From contig JAJPIJ010000013.1 in assembly GCA_021324815.1 (NCBI GenBank), positions 62,001 to 126,000 of the forward strand: DNA of 64,000 nt. The letters are read 5' to 3'. Shown in pieces: positions 56,911-64,000 of this stretch (position 1 is its first letter; each line of letters opens with the position of its first letter). The notes under the pieces were generated by a model. The model made no database searches and was not told where the DNA came from. It saw only the letters and a list, made by a program, of their open reading frames with translations. The stretch is from Gammaproteobacteria bacterium (lineage in GTDB: Bacteria > Pseudomonadota > Gammaproteobacteria > JAJPIJ01). A program made the translations under genes and the position numbers.

Positions 56911-57827
56911 GAATACATATTCTTGGCTCGGGCGCGGGCGGCGGGTTCCCGCAGTGGAATTGCAACTGCCGAAACTGCGACGGCTTCCGCAAGGGGACCA
57001 TTCGGGCCCGCCGCCGCACGCAGTCATCCATCGCGGTGAGCAGCGACTCCCTGAACTGGGTGCTGTTCAACGCCTCCCCCGACATCCTCGCCCAGCTGCA
57101 TGCCCTGCCCGCCATGCAGCCGGCGAGAGCGGTTCGTGACACCGGCATCCGCGGCATCGTGCTCATCGACAGCCAGATCGATCACACGACGGGGCTGCTG
57201 ATGTTGCGCGAGTGCACCCGGCCGTTGCGCGTATATTGCACCGAGGCCGTGTACGAGGACCTAACCACGGGGAATCCGATCTGCGACGTGCTTTCGCATT
57301 TTTGCACCGTGGACTGGCAACCCATCCGGTTCAACGGCGCCGGCTGCACGTTCACGGTGCCGGGGGTGGAGCGCCTGTGCCTTGCGGCCCATCCACTCAA
57401 GAGCAAGGCGCCACCCTACTCGCCGCATCGGAATCATCCCCATGTCGGCGACACCATCGGCGTTGTCATCGAGGATCTCACGACGGGCGGCAGGCTGTTT
57501 TACGCGCCGGGACTGGGGGAAATGGAGCCCCACGTCCTGCCGCTGATGCGGAACGCCGATTGCGTGCTGGTTGACGGCACCTTCTGGCGCGAGGACGAAA
57601 TGGCGGCGGCGGGGATCGCCGACAAGCGTTCCCGGGAGCTCGGACATCTGCCGCAATCCGGTCCCGGTGGAATCATCGAGGTACTGGCGCCGCTGTCGAG
57701 GCCCCGGAAGATTTTGATTCACATCAACAACACGAATCCGATCCTGGACGAGGATTCGCCCGAACGGGCGGAGCTGACGCGTGCAGGCATCGAGGTTTCC
57801 CACGACGGAATGGAGATCGCACTATGA
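56907..57827 (+). CDS. pqqB: PQQ biosynthesis protein PqqB
   Basis: A 306-residue metallo-beta-lactamase-fold protein. It opens [19 protein letters not shown] and has the CNCRNC cysteines that bind zinc, then [15 protein letters not shown] and [14 protein letters not shown]. PqqB is a hydroxylase acting on the Glu-Tyr derived intermediate. The downstream pqqC start overlaps its stop by ATGA. No strong ribosome site precedes the ATG, which may mean coupling to an upstream peptide. Confidence 0.96.
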   Translation: MRIHILGSGAGGGFPQWNCNCRNCDGFRKGTIRARRRTQSSIAVSSDSLNWVLFNASPDILAQLHALPAMQPARAVRDTGIRGIVLIDSQIDHTTGLLMLRECTRPLRVYCTEAVYEDLTTGNPICDVLSHFCTVDWQPIRFNGAGCTFTVPGVERLCLAAHPLKSKAPPYSPHRNHPHVGDTIGVVIEDLTTGGRLFYAPGLGEMEPHVLPLMRNADCVLVDGTFWREDEMAAAGIADKRSRELGHLPQSGPGGIIEVLAPLSRPRKILIHINNTNPILDEDSPERAELTRAGIEVSHDGMEIAL

Positions 57828-58594
57828 CTTTCCTGAGCAACATCAATCTTGCCATCGCTGAGAATTTCGAGGCGGACGATCAACCCTGGTCGCGCGACGA
57901 GTTCGAGCGCCGGCTGCGCGCCAAGGCGAAGTCCTACCACATTCACCACGAGTTTCACGTGCTCATGAACGAGGGCAGGCTCGACCCGGCGGCCATCCGG
58001 GGCTGGGTCGCCAACCGCTTCTACTACCAGGTGGCCATCCCGGTGAAGGACGCGGCGATCATGGCCAACTGCCCGCACCGTGACGTGCGCCGGCATTGGA
58101 TACAACGCATCATCGATCATGACGGCACGCAGGGCGAGGAGGGCGGCATCGAGGCCTGGCTGCGCCTCGGCGAGGCGGTGGGCCTGACGCGCGAGGAGCT
58201 GTGGGATCAGCGGCACGTTTTGCCCGGCGTGCGCTTCGCGGTGGACGCCTACATCAACTTCGCGCGCCGGGTGTCGTGGCAGGAGGCGGCGTGCTCATCG
58301 CTCACCGAGCTGTTCGCGCCCACCATCCACCAGCAGCGGCTGGACAACTGGCCCCGGCACTATCCCTGGATCAAGCCCGAGGGCTACGCCTATTTCCGCA
58401 AGCGGCTGTTCGAGGCGCCGCGTGACGTGAAGAACGGCCTCAAGATCACGCTCGACTCCTTCAAGACCCGCGCCGAGCAGGAACACGCGCTCCACATCCT
58501 GCAGTTCAAGCTTGACGTCTTGTGGACCATGGTCGATGCGATGTGGATGGCGTACATCGCCCAAAAGCCGCCGTACTGGAATATCGAGCAATGA
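57824..58594 (+). CDS. pqqC: Pyrroloquinoline-quinone synthase PqqC
   Basis: A 256-residue all-helical cofactorless oxidase performing ring closure and eight-electron oxidation, the last step of PQQ synthesis. Recognisable segments are [56 protein letters not shown] and [15 protein letters not shown], containing active-site His, Tyr and Arg residues. It overlaps pqqB by four bases. Confidence 0.97.
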   Translation: MTFLSNINLAIAENFEADDQPWSRDEFERRLRAKAKSYHIHHEFHVLMNEGRLDPAAIRGWVANRFYYQVAIPVKDAAIMANCPHRDVRRHWIQRIIDHDGTQGEEGGIEAWLRLGEAVGLTREELWDQRHVLPGVRFAVDAYINFARRVSWQEAACSSLTELFAPTIHQQRLDNWPRHYPWIKPEGYAYFRKRLFEAPRDVKNGLKITLDSFKTRAEQEHALHILQFKLDVLWTMVDAMWMAYIAQKPPYWNIEQ

Positions 58595-58618
58595 TCGCCG
58601 GCGAGTGTGACGGGAATC

Positions 58619-58890
58619 ATGTTGAAATCGATACCGCGGCTCTTGCCCGGCAGACGCCTGCAATGGGAGGCGGCGCAGAATTGCTGGGTCATCCTTTATG
58701 CCGAGGGTATGGTGAAGCTCAACCCGAGCGCCGCTGAAATTCTCAGACGGGTGGATGGCGTAAGCACAGTTGATGAGATCATCGCCGATCTCAAGCGCGC
58801 CTTCCCCGGCGCGTGCTTGAAAACGACGTCTGCAAATTCATGGAGACAGCCCATGTCCGGCAGTGGCTATATTCCGAACCTCGTCAATAA
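58619..58890 (+). pseudogene. pqqD: PqqD peptide chaperone with apparent -1 frameshift
   Basis: Residues 1-65 are a clear PqqD ([54 protein letters not shown]). After codon GCG near 58811-58813 the family C-terminus is found in the -1 frame, reading [19 protein letters not shown] and ending at TAA 58890. In the original frame the ORF runs on into pqqE with non-PqqD residues. One missing base explains this. It may be an assembly error, a true mutation or recoding. PqqD presents PqqA to PqqE. Confidence 0.85.
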
Positions 58891-60025
58891 GCCGCTGTGG
58901 CTGCTGGCCGAGGTCACCTACGCCTGTCCGTTGCAGTGTCCGTATTGCTCCAACCCCGTCGATTACGCGCGTTACAAGAACGAACTCACCACCGAGGAAT
59001 GGATCCGCGTTCTCAAGGAGGCCCGCGCCATGGGGGCGGTCCAGCTCGGCTTTTCCGGCGGCGAGCCGCTGGCGCGGCGCGACCTGGAGGTATTGATCGC
59101 GGAGGCGCGGCGAATGGGCTATTACACCAACCTCATCACCTCGGGAATGGGCCTCACCGAGGAGCGCATCCGCGCCTTCAAGGACGCGGGGCTGGATCAC
59201 ATCCAGGTCAGCATCCAGGCGCCCGAGAAGTCGCTCAACGACTACATCGCCGGCACGGAATGTTTTGAGCAAAAACTGCACGCCTTGCGTCTGGTCAAGC
59301 AATACGACTTCCCGATGGTGCTCAACTTCGTCCGCCACCGGCTGACCGAGGATTACGTCAAGCCGATGCTCGATCTGGCCATCGAGGTGCAGGCCGATTA
59401 CGTGGAACTCGCCTTCACCCAGTACACCGGCTGGGATCACCTCAACCGCGACCATCTGCTGCCCACCCGCGAGCAGGTGCGGCGATCCGAGCGCATCGCC
59501 CATGAATACCAGGAGCGGATGCGCGGCAAGATGAAGATTCTCTTCGTCGTCCCGGATTATTACGAGGGCCGGCCCAAGGCCTGCATGAACGGCTGGGCCT
59601 CGGTGTTTCTCATCGTCACGCCGGATGGCACCGCCCTGCCCTGCCACTCGGCGCGCATCCTGCCGGGCATGGAATATCCCAGCGTGCGCCGGCACGGTAT
59701 CGAGTGGATATGGAGGGAATCGCCGGCATTCAACCGCTTCCGCGGCTTCGACTGGATGAAGGAAACGTGCCGCGCCTGCCCGGAGAAAACGAGCGATTTC
59801 GGCGGCTGCCGCTGTCAGGCCTACCTACTCACCGGCGATCCCTGCAACGCCGATCCGGTGTGCGGAAAATCACCGCACCACGGGGCCATTCTGGACGTCG
59901 TTGAAAGGACGGAGCGCGTCGTTGCCGGGACAGCAGAGCCGAAACCACTCCTCTTCCGCAATCCGCGCAACTCCAAAATCGTCACTGCGGAAATGCAACT
60001 TCCACGCACGATCACCCGGGAGTGA
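58853..60025 (+). CDS. pqqE: PqqA peptide cyclase PqqE (radical SAM)
   Basis: A 390-residue radical SAM-SPASM enzyme that crosslinks Glu and Tyr of PqqA. The SAM cluster motif is [15 protein letters not shown] follows. The C-terminal auxiliary-cluster cysteines are intact ([37 protein letters not shown]). The start MSGSGYIPN overlaps the end of the repaired pqqD frame by 38 bases. In the track it appears fused to pqqD, which I attribute to the pqqD frameshift. The last 40 residues after KSPHH are a variable tail. Confidence 0.94.
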   Translation: MSGSGYIPNLVNKPLWLLAEVTYACPLQCPYCSNPVDYARYKNELTTEEWIRVLKEARAMGAVQLGFSGGEPLARRDLEVLIAEARRMGYYTNLITSGMGLTEERIRAFKDAGLDHIQVSIQAPEKSLNDYIAGTECFEQKLHALRLVKQYDFPMVLNFVRHRLTEDYVKPMLDLAIEVQADYVELAFTQYTGWDHLNRDHLLPTREQVRRSERIAHEYQERMRGKMKILFVVPDYYEGRPKACMNGWASVFLIVTPDGTALPCHSARILPGMEYPSVRRHGIEWIWRESPAFNRFRGFDWMKETCRACPEKTSDFGGCRCQAYLLTGDPCNADPVCGKSPHHGAILDVVERTERVVAGTAEPKPLLFRNPRNSKIVTAEMQLPRTITRE

Positions 60026-60174
60026 CCATGCCGCCGGCCAGGATGTGCCGCAGGGCCTAGGCGAGACATGATTCCACGCCCGGTGGTCGCCGGCGTCATC
60101 GGTCGAATCTCGCTTTCATGTAATTTTTACAAGCATGATTCATCGGCACAATTCAATAATAATTGCGTGTATTT

Positions 60175-60188
60175 TTGATCTAGATCAA
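60175..60188. promoter_or_regulatory. Perfect FNR/ANR-type box upstream of the DUF6455 and cox genes
   Basis: TTGATCTAGATCAA is an exact palindrome match, in an AT-rich island unlike the surrounding DNA. TAAAAT at 60228-60233 begins 46.5 bases from the centre, closer to class I than class II spacing. Nearby bases 60026-60312 hold no other gene that I can support. Confidence 0.75.
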
Positions 60189-60312
60189 TTTTTATCCTCA
60201 TGGGGCTTTTTTCAGACCCGATTTTTGTAAAATAAAAAAATTGAATTGATTGCCACCCAAAAAAAAGCAAAGTCTTCAAGAAAAAACGCCGATCGTCCGG
60301 GGTCCTTATTTG

Positions 60313-60777
60313 ATGGGTTATTCCACAATCGTTGGTTTGCTGGTCATCGCAGTAATCATCGGGCTGGTCGTCATAAACACGCGCATCGCCCTAGCCGGCA
60401 ACTCGAAAGTCCTGAACAGGCTTTACAACTCGCTGCAGCGGGTGCGCCTGTTCAAAATGCTCCGGCGAAGGGGGGTTGACGTCGGCGATTATCTGCGCAA
60501 GACCGAGGTGTCCGACATGAGGCGGCAGATCGCGAGATGCGAAACATGTCAGAACATCCGGGCCTGTGACAGCGCGTTGGAAAGGGAGGATGCCGCCGGC
60601 GGCGATATCTCCTTCTGTCCGAATAAGGCGGCACTTGAGCTGTATCAAGGCGATGAAGACACAACGAAACAAGAATCTTCCTTCCGGGCAGGCGTGAAAA
60701 ACCAGGCGCCGGGTGGGAACCGAACTGAGACGGGAGAACGAAAATCATGCATGGTGGGAGTCAATTTAAAAGATTAA
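60313..60777 (+). CDS. Membrane-anchored DUF6455-like cysteine protein
   Basis: About 154 residues. One N-terminal membrane helix (STIVGLLVIAVIIGLVVI) precedes a domain with RRRGVDVGDYLRK, a CETCQNIRACD cysteine cluster and DISFCPNKAALEL, matching the DUF6455 pattern of conserved cysteines. Function unknown; a metal or redox role is plausible. The ATG at MGYSTIV is chosen over a TTG 63 bases upstream that adds a Lys-rich stretch. It overlaps coxB by 31 bases, so it probably belongs to the oxidase transcript. Confidence 0.75.
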   Translation: MGYSTIVGLLVIAVIIGLVVINTRIALAGNSKVLNRLYNSLQRVRLFKMLRRRGVDVGDYLRKTEVSDMRRQIARCETCQNIRACDSALEREDAAGGDISFCPNKAALELYQGDEDTTKQESSFRAGVKNQAPGGNRTETGERKSCMVGVNLKD

Positions 60778-61970
60778 TGCAGTTTCTGGCGGTGGCGCTA
60801 TTTCTGGGAGTTGCAGGGCATGTGCATGCCGAGTACGGCATCAACTTCCCGGAGCCTGCCACGCCTTCCGCGCGGGACATCTACCAGATTCACATGCGCA
60901 CCATGACCATAGCCACCGTGCTTCTGATCATCGTGTTCGCGATCGTCTCATATTCGCTTTATGCGCACCGCAAAAGCCGCGGTTTCACGCCGGATCAGAA
61001 TTTCCACAGGGGCTGGTTTGGCCGCTGGTCCTGGGTGCTGGTGCCGCTGCTGGTCCTCGGCGTGGACATGACGATTGCCGGCTCCGCGGAGGAGGTATTG
61101 AAGCGCCTCTGGCTGGTGCCGAAGGACAAGGACATGATGGAGGTGAAGATCACCGGCCACCAGTGGTGGTGGGAGTATGAATACCTGGATCAGGGCGTCA
61201 GGGTCGAGAGCCGCTATGTGCCCCAGGAAAAGGCCGGCAGTCTTTACCTCCGCGACGTGGACAATCCACTCGTGCTGCCGATCAACACCAAGATTCGCTT
61301 CCTCAACACCTCCGCCGACGTCAACCACTCCTTCTGGGTGCCGCAACTTGGCTTCAAGAAGGACGCCATCGCGGGCTACATCACCGAAACCTGGGCGGTG
61401 ATCGACAAGGAGGGCACGTACCGCGGCCAGTGCGCGCAGTTGTGCGGAACATGGCATGCCCGCATGCCCATCGTGGTGCAGGCGGTCACTCCGGAGAAAT
61501 TCACCGCCTGGGTCGGGGCGCAGAAGACCAGGATGGCCGCGGCGGAGGCGGAGGCCGCCTCCGGCAAGGTTTGGAGCAAGGAGGATCTGCTGGAGAAGGG
61601 GCGTGACCTTTACAACAAGAATTGCTCGGCCTGCCATCAGCTCGACGGCAAGGGCCTGCCGCCCGCTTTCCCGCCGCTCATGGCGGGTGGCGGGTTTCCC
61701 GCCGGCGAGAACATGACCAAGCCACTCCAGGAACGCGGCTTCTTCAAGGACGGCAAGATCGTGGTCGGACCCGTGCCGAAGCATCTAGACATTGTGCTCA
61801 ACGGCATAGCCGGCACGCCGATGCAGCCCTGGAACCAGCTCAACGATCTTGAGATTGCCGCCATCGTCACCTACGAGAGAAATGCATTCAACAACAACAC
61901 CGGCGATGTGATTCAGCCCGCCGACGTTGCAAAGGCGCGTGGCGCAACAGCGCCAGCCAAGTCGGACTGA
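60747..61970 (+). CDS. coxB: Cytochrome c oxidase subunit II with fused cytochrome c domain (caa3-type)
   Basis: A 407-residue periplasm-facing subunit. Signal peptide (LMQFLAVALFLGVAGHVHA), two membrane helices (about 55-75 and 95-112), CuA domain with HSFWVP and CAQLCGTWHARM, then a cytochrome c domain at about 275-385 (CSACH haem site, axial Met in GTPMQPW). The Glu of the usual Cys-x-Glu-x-Cys CuA loop is Gln here. GGGAGAA precedes the ATG. Electrons from cytochrome c, possibly including PQQ- or flavin-dehydrogenases, would enter here. Confidence 0.95.
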   Translation: MHGGSQFKRLMQFLAVALFLGVAGHVHAEYGINFPEPATPSARDIYQIHMRTMTIATVLLIIVFAIVSYSLYAHRKSRGFTPDQNFHRGWFGRWSWVLVPLLVLGVDMTIAGSAEEVLKRLWLVPKDKDMMEVKITGHQWWWEYEYLDQGVRVESRYVPQEKAGSLYLRDVDNPLVLPINTKIRFLNTSADVNHSFWVPQLGFKKDAIAGYITETWAVIDKEGTYRGQCAQLCGTWHARMPIVVQAVTPEKFTAWVGAQKTRMAAAEAEAASGKVWSKEDLLEKGRDLYNKNCSACHQLDGKGLPPAFPPLMAGGGFPAGENMTKPLQERGFFKDGKIVVGPVPKHLDIVLNGIAGTPMQPWNQLNDLEIAAIVTYERNAFNNNTGDVIQPADVAKARGATAPAKSD

Positions 61971-61998
61971 ACTCACCTGCGACCAGGAGGATGAAAAG

Positions 61999-63615
61999 AT
62001 GAATCATGCAACAATCGCCCATGCGCACGAAGGCGGTCACCATGGCGTCCCGCATGGCTGGCGGCGCTGGCTGTTCAGCACCAATCACAAGGATATCGGC
62101 ACGATGTACCTCGTCGTGTCGCTCATCATGCTGTTCTTGGGCGGCGGCATGGCGATGCTCATCCGCGCGGAGCTGTTCATGCCCGGCATCCAGCTGCTGC
62201 AACCCGACGTCTACAACAACCTGGTCACCAATCATGCGTTGATCATGGTGTTCGGCGCGGTCATGCCGGCGGCGGCGGGCATGGCCAACTGGATGATCCC
62301 GCTGATGATCGGCGCACCCGACATGGCGCTGCCACGCATGAACAACATGAGCTTCTGGTTCCTGGTGGCGGCCGCCCTCATGCTGGTGATTTCGATGGTG
62401 GTGCCGTTCCTGCCGGGCGGCGGCACGCCGGTCAACACAGGCTGGACGCTGTATCCACCCCTCTCCGTGCAGGTGGGGATGTCGATGGATTTCCTCATCT
62501 TCACCGTCCACCTGCTCGGCATTTCCTCCATCCTGGCCTCCATCAACATCATCGTCACCATCCTGAACTGCCGGGCGCCCGGCATGGGCTTGATGGACAT
62601 GCCCATATTCTGCTGGTCGTGGCTGGTCACGGCGTTTCTTCTGATCGTGATCCTCCCGCCGTTCGCCGGCGCCGTGACCATGCTGCTCTTTGACCGCCAT
62701 TTCGGCACCAGTTTTTTCAACGCCGCGGGCGGCGGCGATCCGCAGCTGTTCCAGCACCTGTTCTGGTTCTTCGGGCATCCCGAGGTTTATGTGCTGCTGC
62801 TGCCCTCCATGGGAATCCTGGGGCACATCATCCCCACCTTCGCGCGCAAGCCCCTGTTTGGCTATCAATCCACCGTCGGCGCCATGCTGGCGGTGGGCAC
62901 CATCGGGCTGGCGGTATGGGCGCACCACCAATACACCACGGGGCTGTCGCTCGCCGCGGTCACCTACTTCATGATCGGCACCATCGTGATCTCGATTCCC
63001 GTCGGGCTTCTGGTGTTCAATTACATCGCCACGATGTGGCGCGGGGCGATGACGTTCGAGACACCGATGCTGTTCGCGATCGGCATCATCCTGATGTTCA
63101 GCTTCGGCGGCCTGACCGGCGTCATGCTGGCCACCATTCCCGGCGACATCCAGTATCACGACAGCTATTTCGTGGTCGCCCATTTCCACTATGCGCTGAT
63201 TCCCGGAGCGCTGCTCGGACTGTACGCAGGCGTGTTCTACTGGCTGCCGAAGTGGACCGGAAACATGTATGACGAGAGGCTCGGGAAGATTTTCTTCTGG
63301 ATGGTGATCATCGGCTTCAATCTCACCTTCTTCCCGCAGCATTTCCTGGGCCTGGCGGGCATGCCGCGCCGCATCATCGACTACAATCCGATGTTCACCG
63401 AATTCAACATGATTTCCAGCATCGGCTCGTTCATTTTCGGCGCGGCGCACCTGGTATTCCTGTACGTCATCGTGAAGACCGTCAGGGGCGGCGCCAGGGC
63501 GGGAGATCAGGTCTGGGAGGGCGCAAAAGGACTGGAGTGGACCCTGCCGTCGCCGCCGCCGTTCCACACCTTCACCACGCCGCCCCAAATCAAGCTGGCG
63601 CAATCAGAGGCGTGA
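61999..63615 (+). CDS. coxA: Cytochrome c oxidase subunit I (haem-copper, A-family, K-channel residues replaced)
   Basis: A 538-residue, twelve-helix oxygen-reducing subunit. Haem and CuB ligands are intact: TNHALIMVF, FFGHPEVY with the His-Tyr crosslink and Glu, VWAHHQY and VVAHFHYAL. The D-channel Asp and Asn are present (GAPDMALPRMNN). The K-channel residues are not: the Paracoccus segment VPTGIKVF reads IPVGLLVF here, and the Ser of GIIS is Gly. AGGAGG precedes the ATG at 61999; the track start lies in coxB. It is followed directly by cox11. Confidence 0.95.
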   Translation: MNHATIAHAHEGGHHGVPHGWRRWLFSTNHKDIGTMYLVVSLIMLFLGGGMAMLIRAELFMPGIQLLQPDVYNNLVTNHALIMVFGAVMPAAAGMANWMIPLMIGAPDMALPRMNNMSFWFLVAAALMLVISMVVPFLPGGGTPVNTGWTLYPPLSVQVGMSMDFLIFTVHLLGISSILASINIIVTILNCRAPGMGLMDMPIFCWSWLVTAFLLIVILPPFAGAVTMLLFDRHFGTSFFNAAGGGDPQLFQHLFWFFGHPEVYVLLLPSMGILGHIIPTFARKPLFGYQSTVGAMLAVGTIGLAVWAHHQYTTGLSLAAVTYFMIGTIVISIPVGLLVFNYIATMWRGAMTFETPMLFAIGIILMFSFGGLTGVMLATIPGDIQYHDSYFVVAHFHYALIPGALLGLYAGVFYWLPKWTGNMYDERLGKIFFWMVIIGFNLTFFPQHFLGLAGMPRRIIDYNPMFTEFNMISSIGSFIFGAAHLVFLYVIVKTVRGGARAGDQVWEGAKGLEWTLPSPPPFHTFTTPPQIKLAQSEA

Positions 63616-63623
63616 CCCGGTCG

Positions 63624-64000
63624 ATGGAAAACGGAAATACAAGCGGCATGGATGGCGGGAAACGGAACCGCCGGGCCGCCCTCAGACTCGCCAGCGTTGT
63701 CGTCATCCTGTTCGGCCTCACCTTTGCCGCCGCGCCGCTTTATTCACTCTATTGCAAGGTGACCGGCGTGCGGCCGGCGGCGGGCGCCGTGGCAGAGGCG
63801 CCGACAATGGCGCAGCCCGACATCGCATCCGTGGATCGCGAGGTGACGGTCAGATTCGACACCAATGTCGCCGACGGCCTGCCATGGGAGTTCAAACCCT
63901 TGGTCGGGAGGCTGGAGGTGCATCCAGGCAGGGCGGTGGAGGTGCGCTTCGCTGTGCGCAATCTTGCGCACGAAACCATCGTCGGCCGGGCGATCCCCAA
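63624..64000 (+). CDS. ctaG: Cox11/CtaG copper-insertion protein (partial, runs off the window)
   Basis: At least 125 residues, cut by the window end. One membrane helix (LRLASVVVILFGLTFAAAPLYSLYC) with the family motif APLYSLYCKVTG is followed by a periplasmic domain (REVTVRFDTNVADGLPWEFKP). Cox11 delivers copper to CuB of subunit I. A GTG at 63612 overlapping the coxA stop is an alternative start in frame. The copper-binding Cys pair would lie beyond the window. Confidence 0.9.
   Translation, partial: MENGNTSGMDGGKRNRRAALRLASVVVILFGLTFAAAPLYSLYCKVTGVRPAAGAVAEAPTMAQPDIASVDREVTVRFDTNVADGLPWEFKPLVGRLEVHPGRAVEVRFAVRNLAHETIVGRAIP

Noticed and set aside
56776-57039. 87-codon frame as intact pqqA
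   Set aside because: It runs well into pqqB out of frame, and lacks the Glu-x-x-x-Tyr motif. Only its first ten codons from 56869 are PqqA-like.
58607-60025. Natural PqqD-PqqE fusion protein
   Set aside because: The true PqqD C-terminus is preserved in the -1 frame up to its own stop at 58890, and PqqE has its own ATG at 58853, so a frameshift explains the continuous frame better.

Overview
The window is high-GC DNA with tightly packed genes and no rRNA, tRNA, transposase or CRISPR array that I could recognise. Gene content (PQQ biosynthesis, caa3-type cytochrome oxidase, NnrS proteins, alternate N-type ATPase, Wsp-like chemosensory genes, FNR-type operator sites) points to a respiratory, probably facultatively microaerobic or denitrifying proteobacterium, most likely gamma- or betaproteobacterial. 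I cannot place it further from the sequence alone.

Region 1 (about 0.2-17 kb, all minus strand) is one long signalling operon. In transcription order it reads: receiver, CheW, CheR-TPR, CheW, MCP, CheA-receiver, CheB, hybrid kinase, receiver, giant 1836-residue hybrid kinase. The core resembles the Pseudomonas Wsp system, but there is no GGDEF output protein and the downstream genes are multi-receiver kinases instead. Copies of one hairpin-rich repeat lie at both ends (55-170 and 17011-17150). Region 2 (17.2-21.1 kb) is a NarX/NarL-like pair: a multi-PAS/GAF kinase and a LuxR-type regulator. Region 3 (21.3-28.1 kb) holds divergent malic enzyme and pyruvate phosphate dikinase, an orphan hybrid kinase and a MarC-family membrane protein.

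Region 4 (28.1-52.9 kb) looks like an energy-stress or low-oxygen survival island. It encodes a dodecin-fold protein, a GroEL without GroES, family X DNA polymerase, two phosphoribosyltransferases, ribosome hibernation factor, a short B12-dependent ribonucleotide reductase, Lon, Hsp20, PRPP synthetase, OsmC, an alternate F1Fo ATPase operon, an alpha/beta hydrolase, a COG2187-like kinase-fold protein, CapA, and RtcB with archease. Several FNR/ANR-type palindromes (TTGAT-N4-ATCAA or a one-base variant) sit in its promoters, three of them with a -10 element at class II spacing. The content recalls the low-oxygen-activated locus described in Burkholderia. Two NnrS genes (51.8-54.2 kb) join the RtcB/archease operon.

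Region 5 (54.3-64 kb) is periplasmic and respiratory oxidation. It contains a GMC oxidoreductase with a gluconate-2-dehydrogenase subunit 3-like partner, a pqqBCDE operon behind a perfect FNR-type box, a DUF6455-like protein behind another perfect box, then coxB with a fused cytochrome c domain, coxA and the start of a Cox11 assembly gene. pqqD carries an apparent -1 frameshift and no intact pqqA was found. CoxA lacks the usual K-channel residues.
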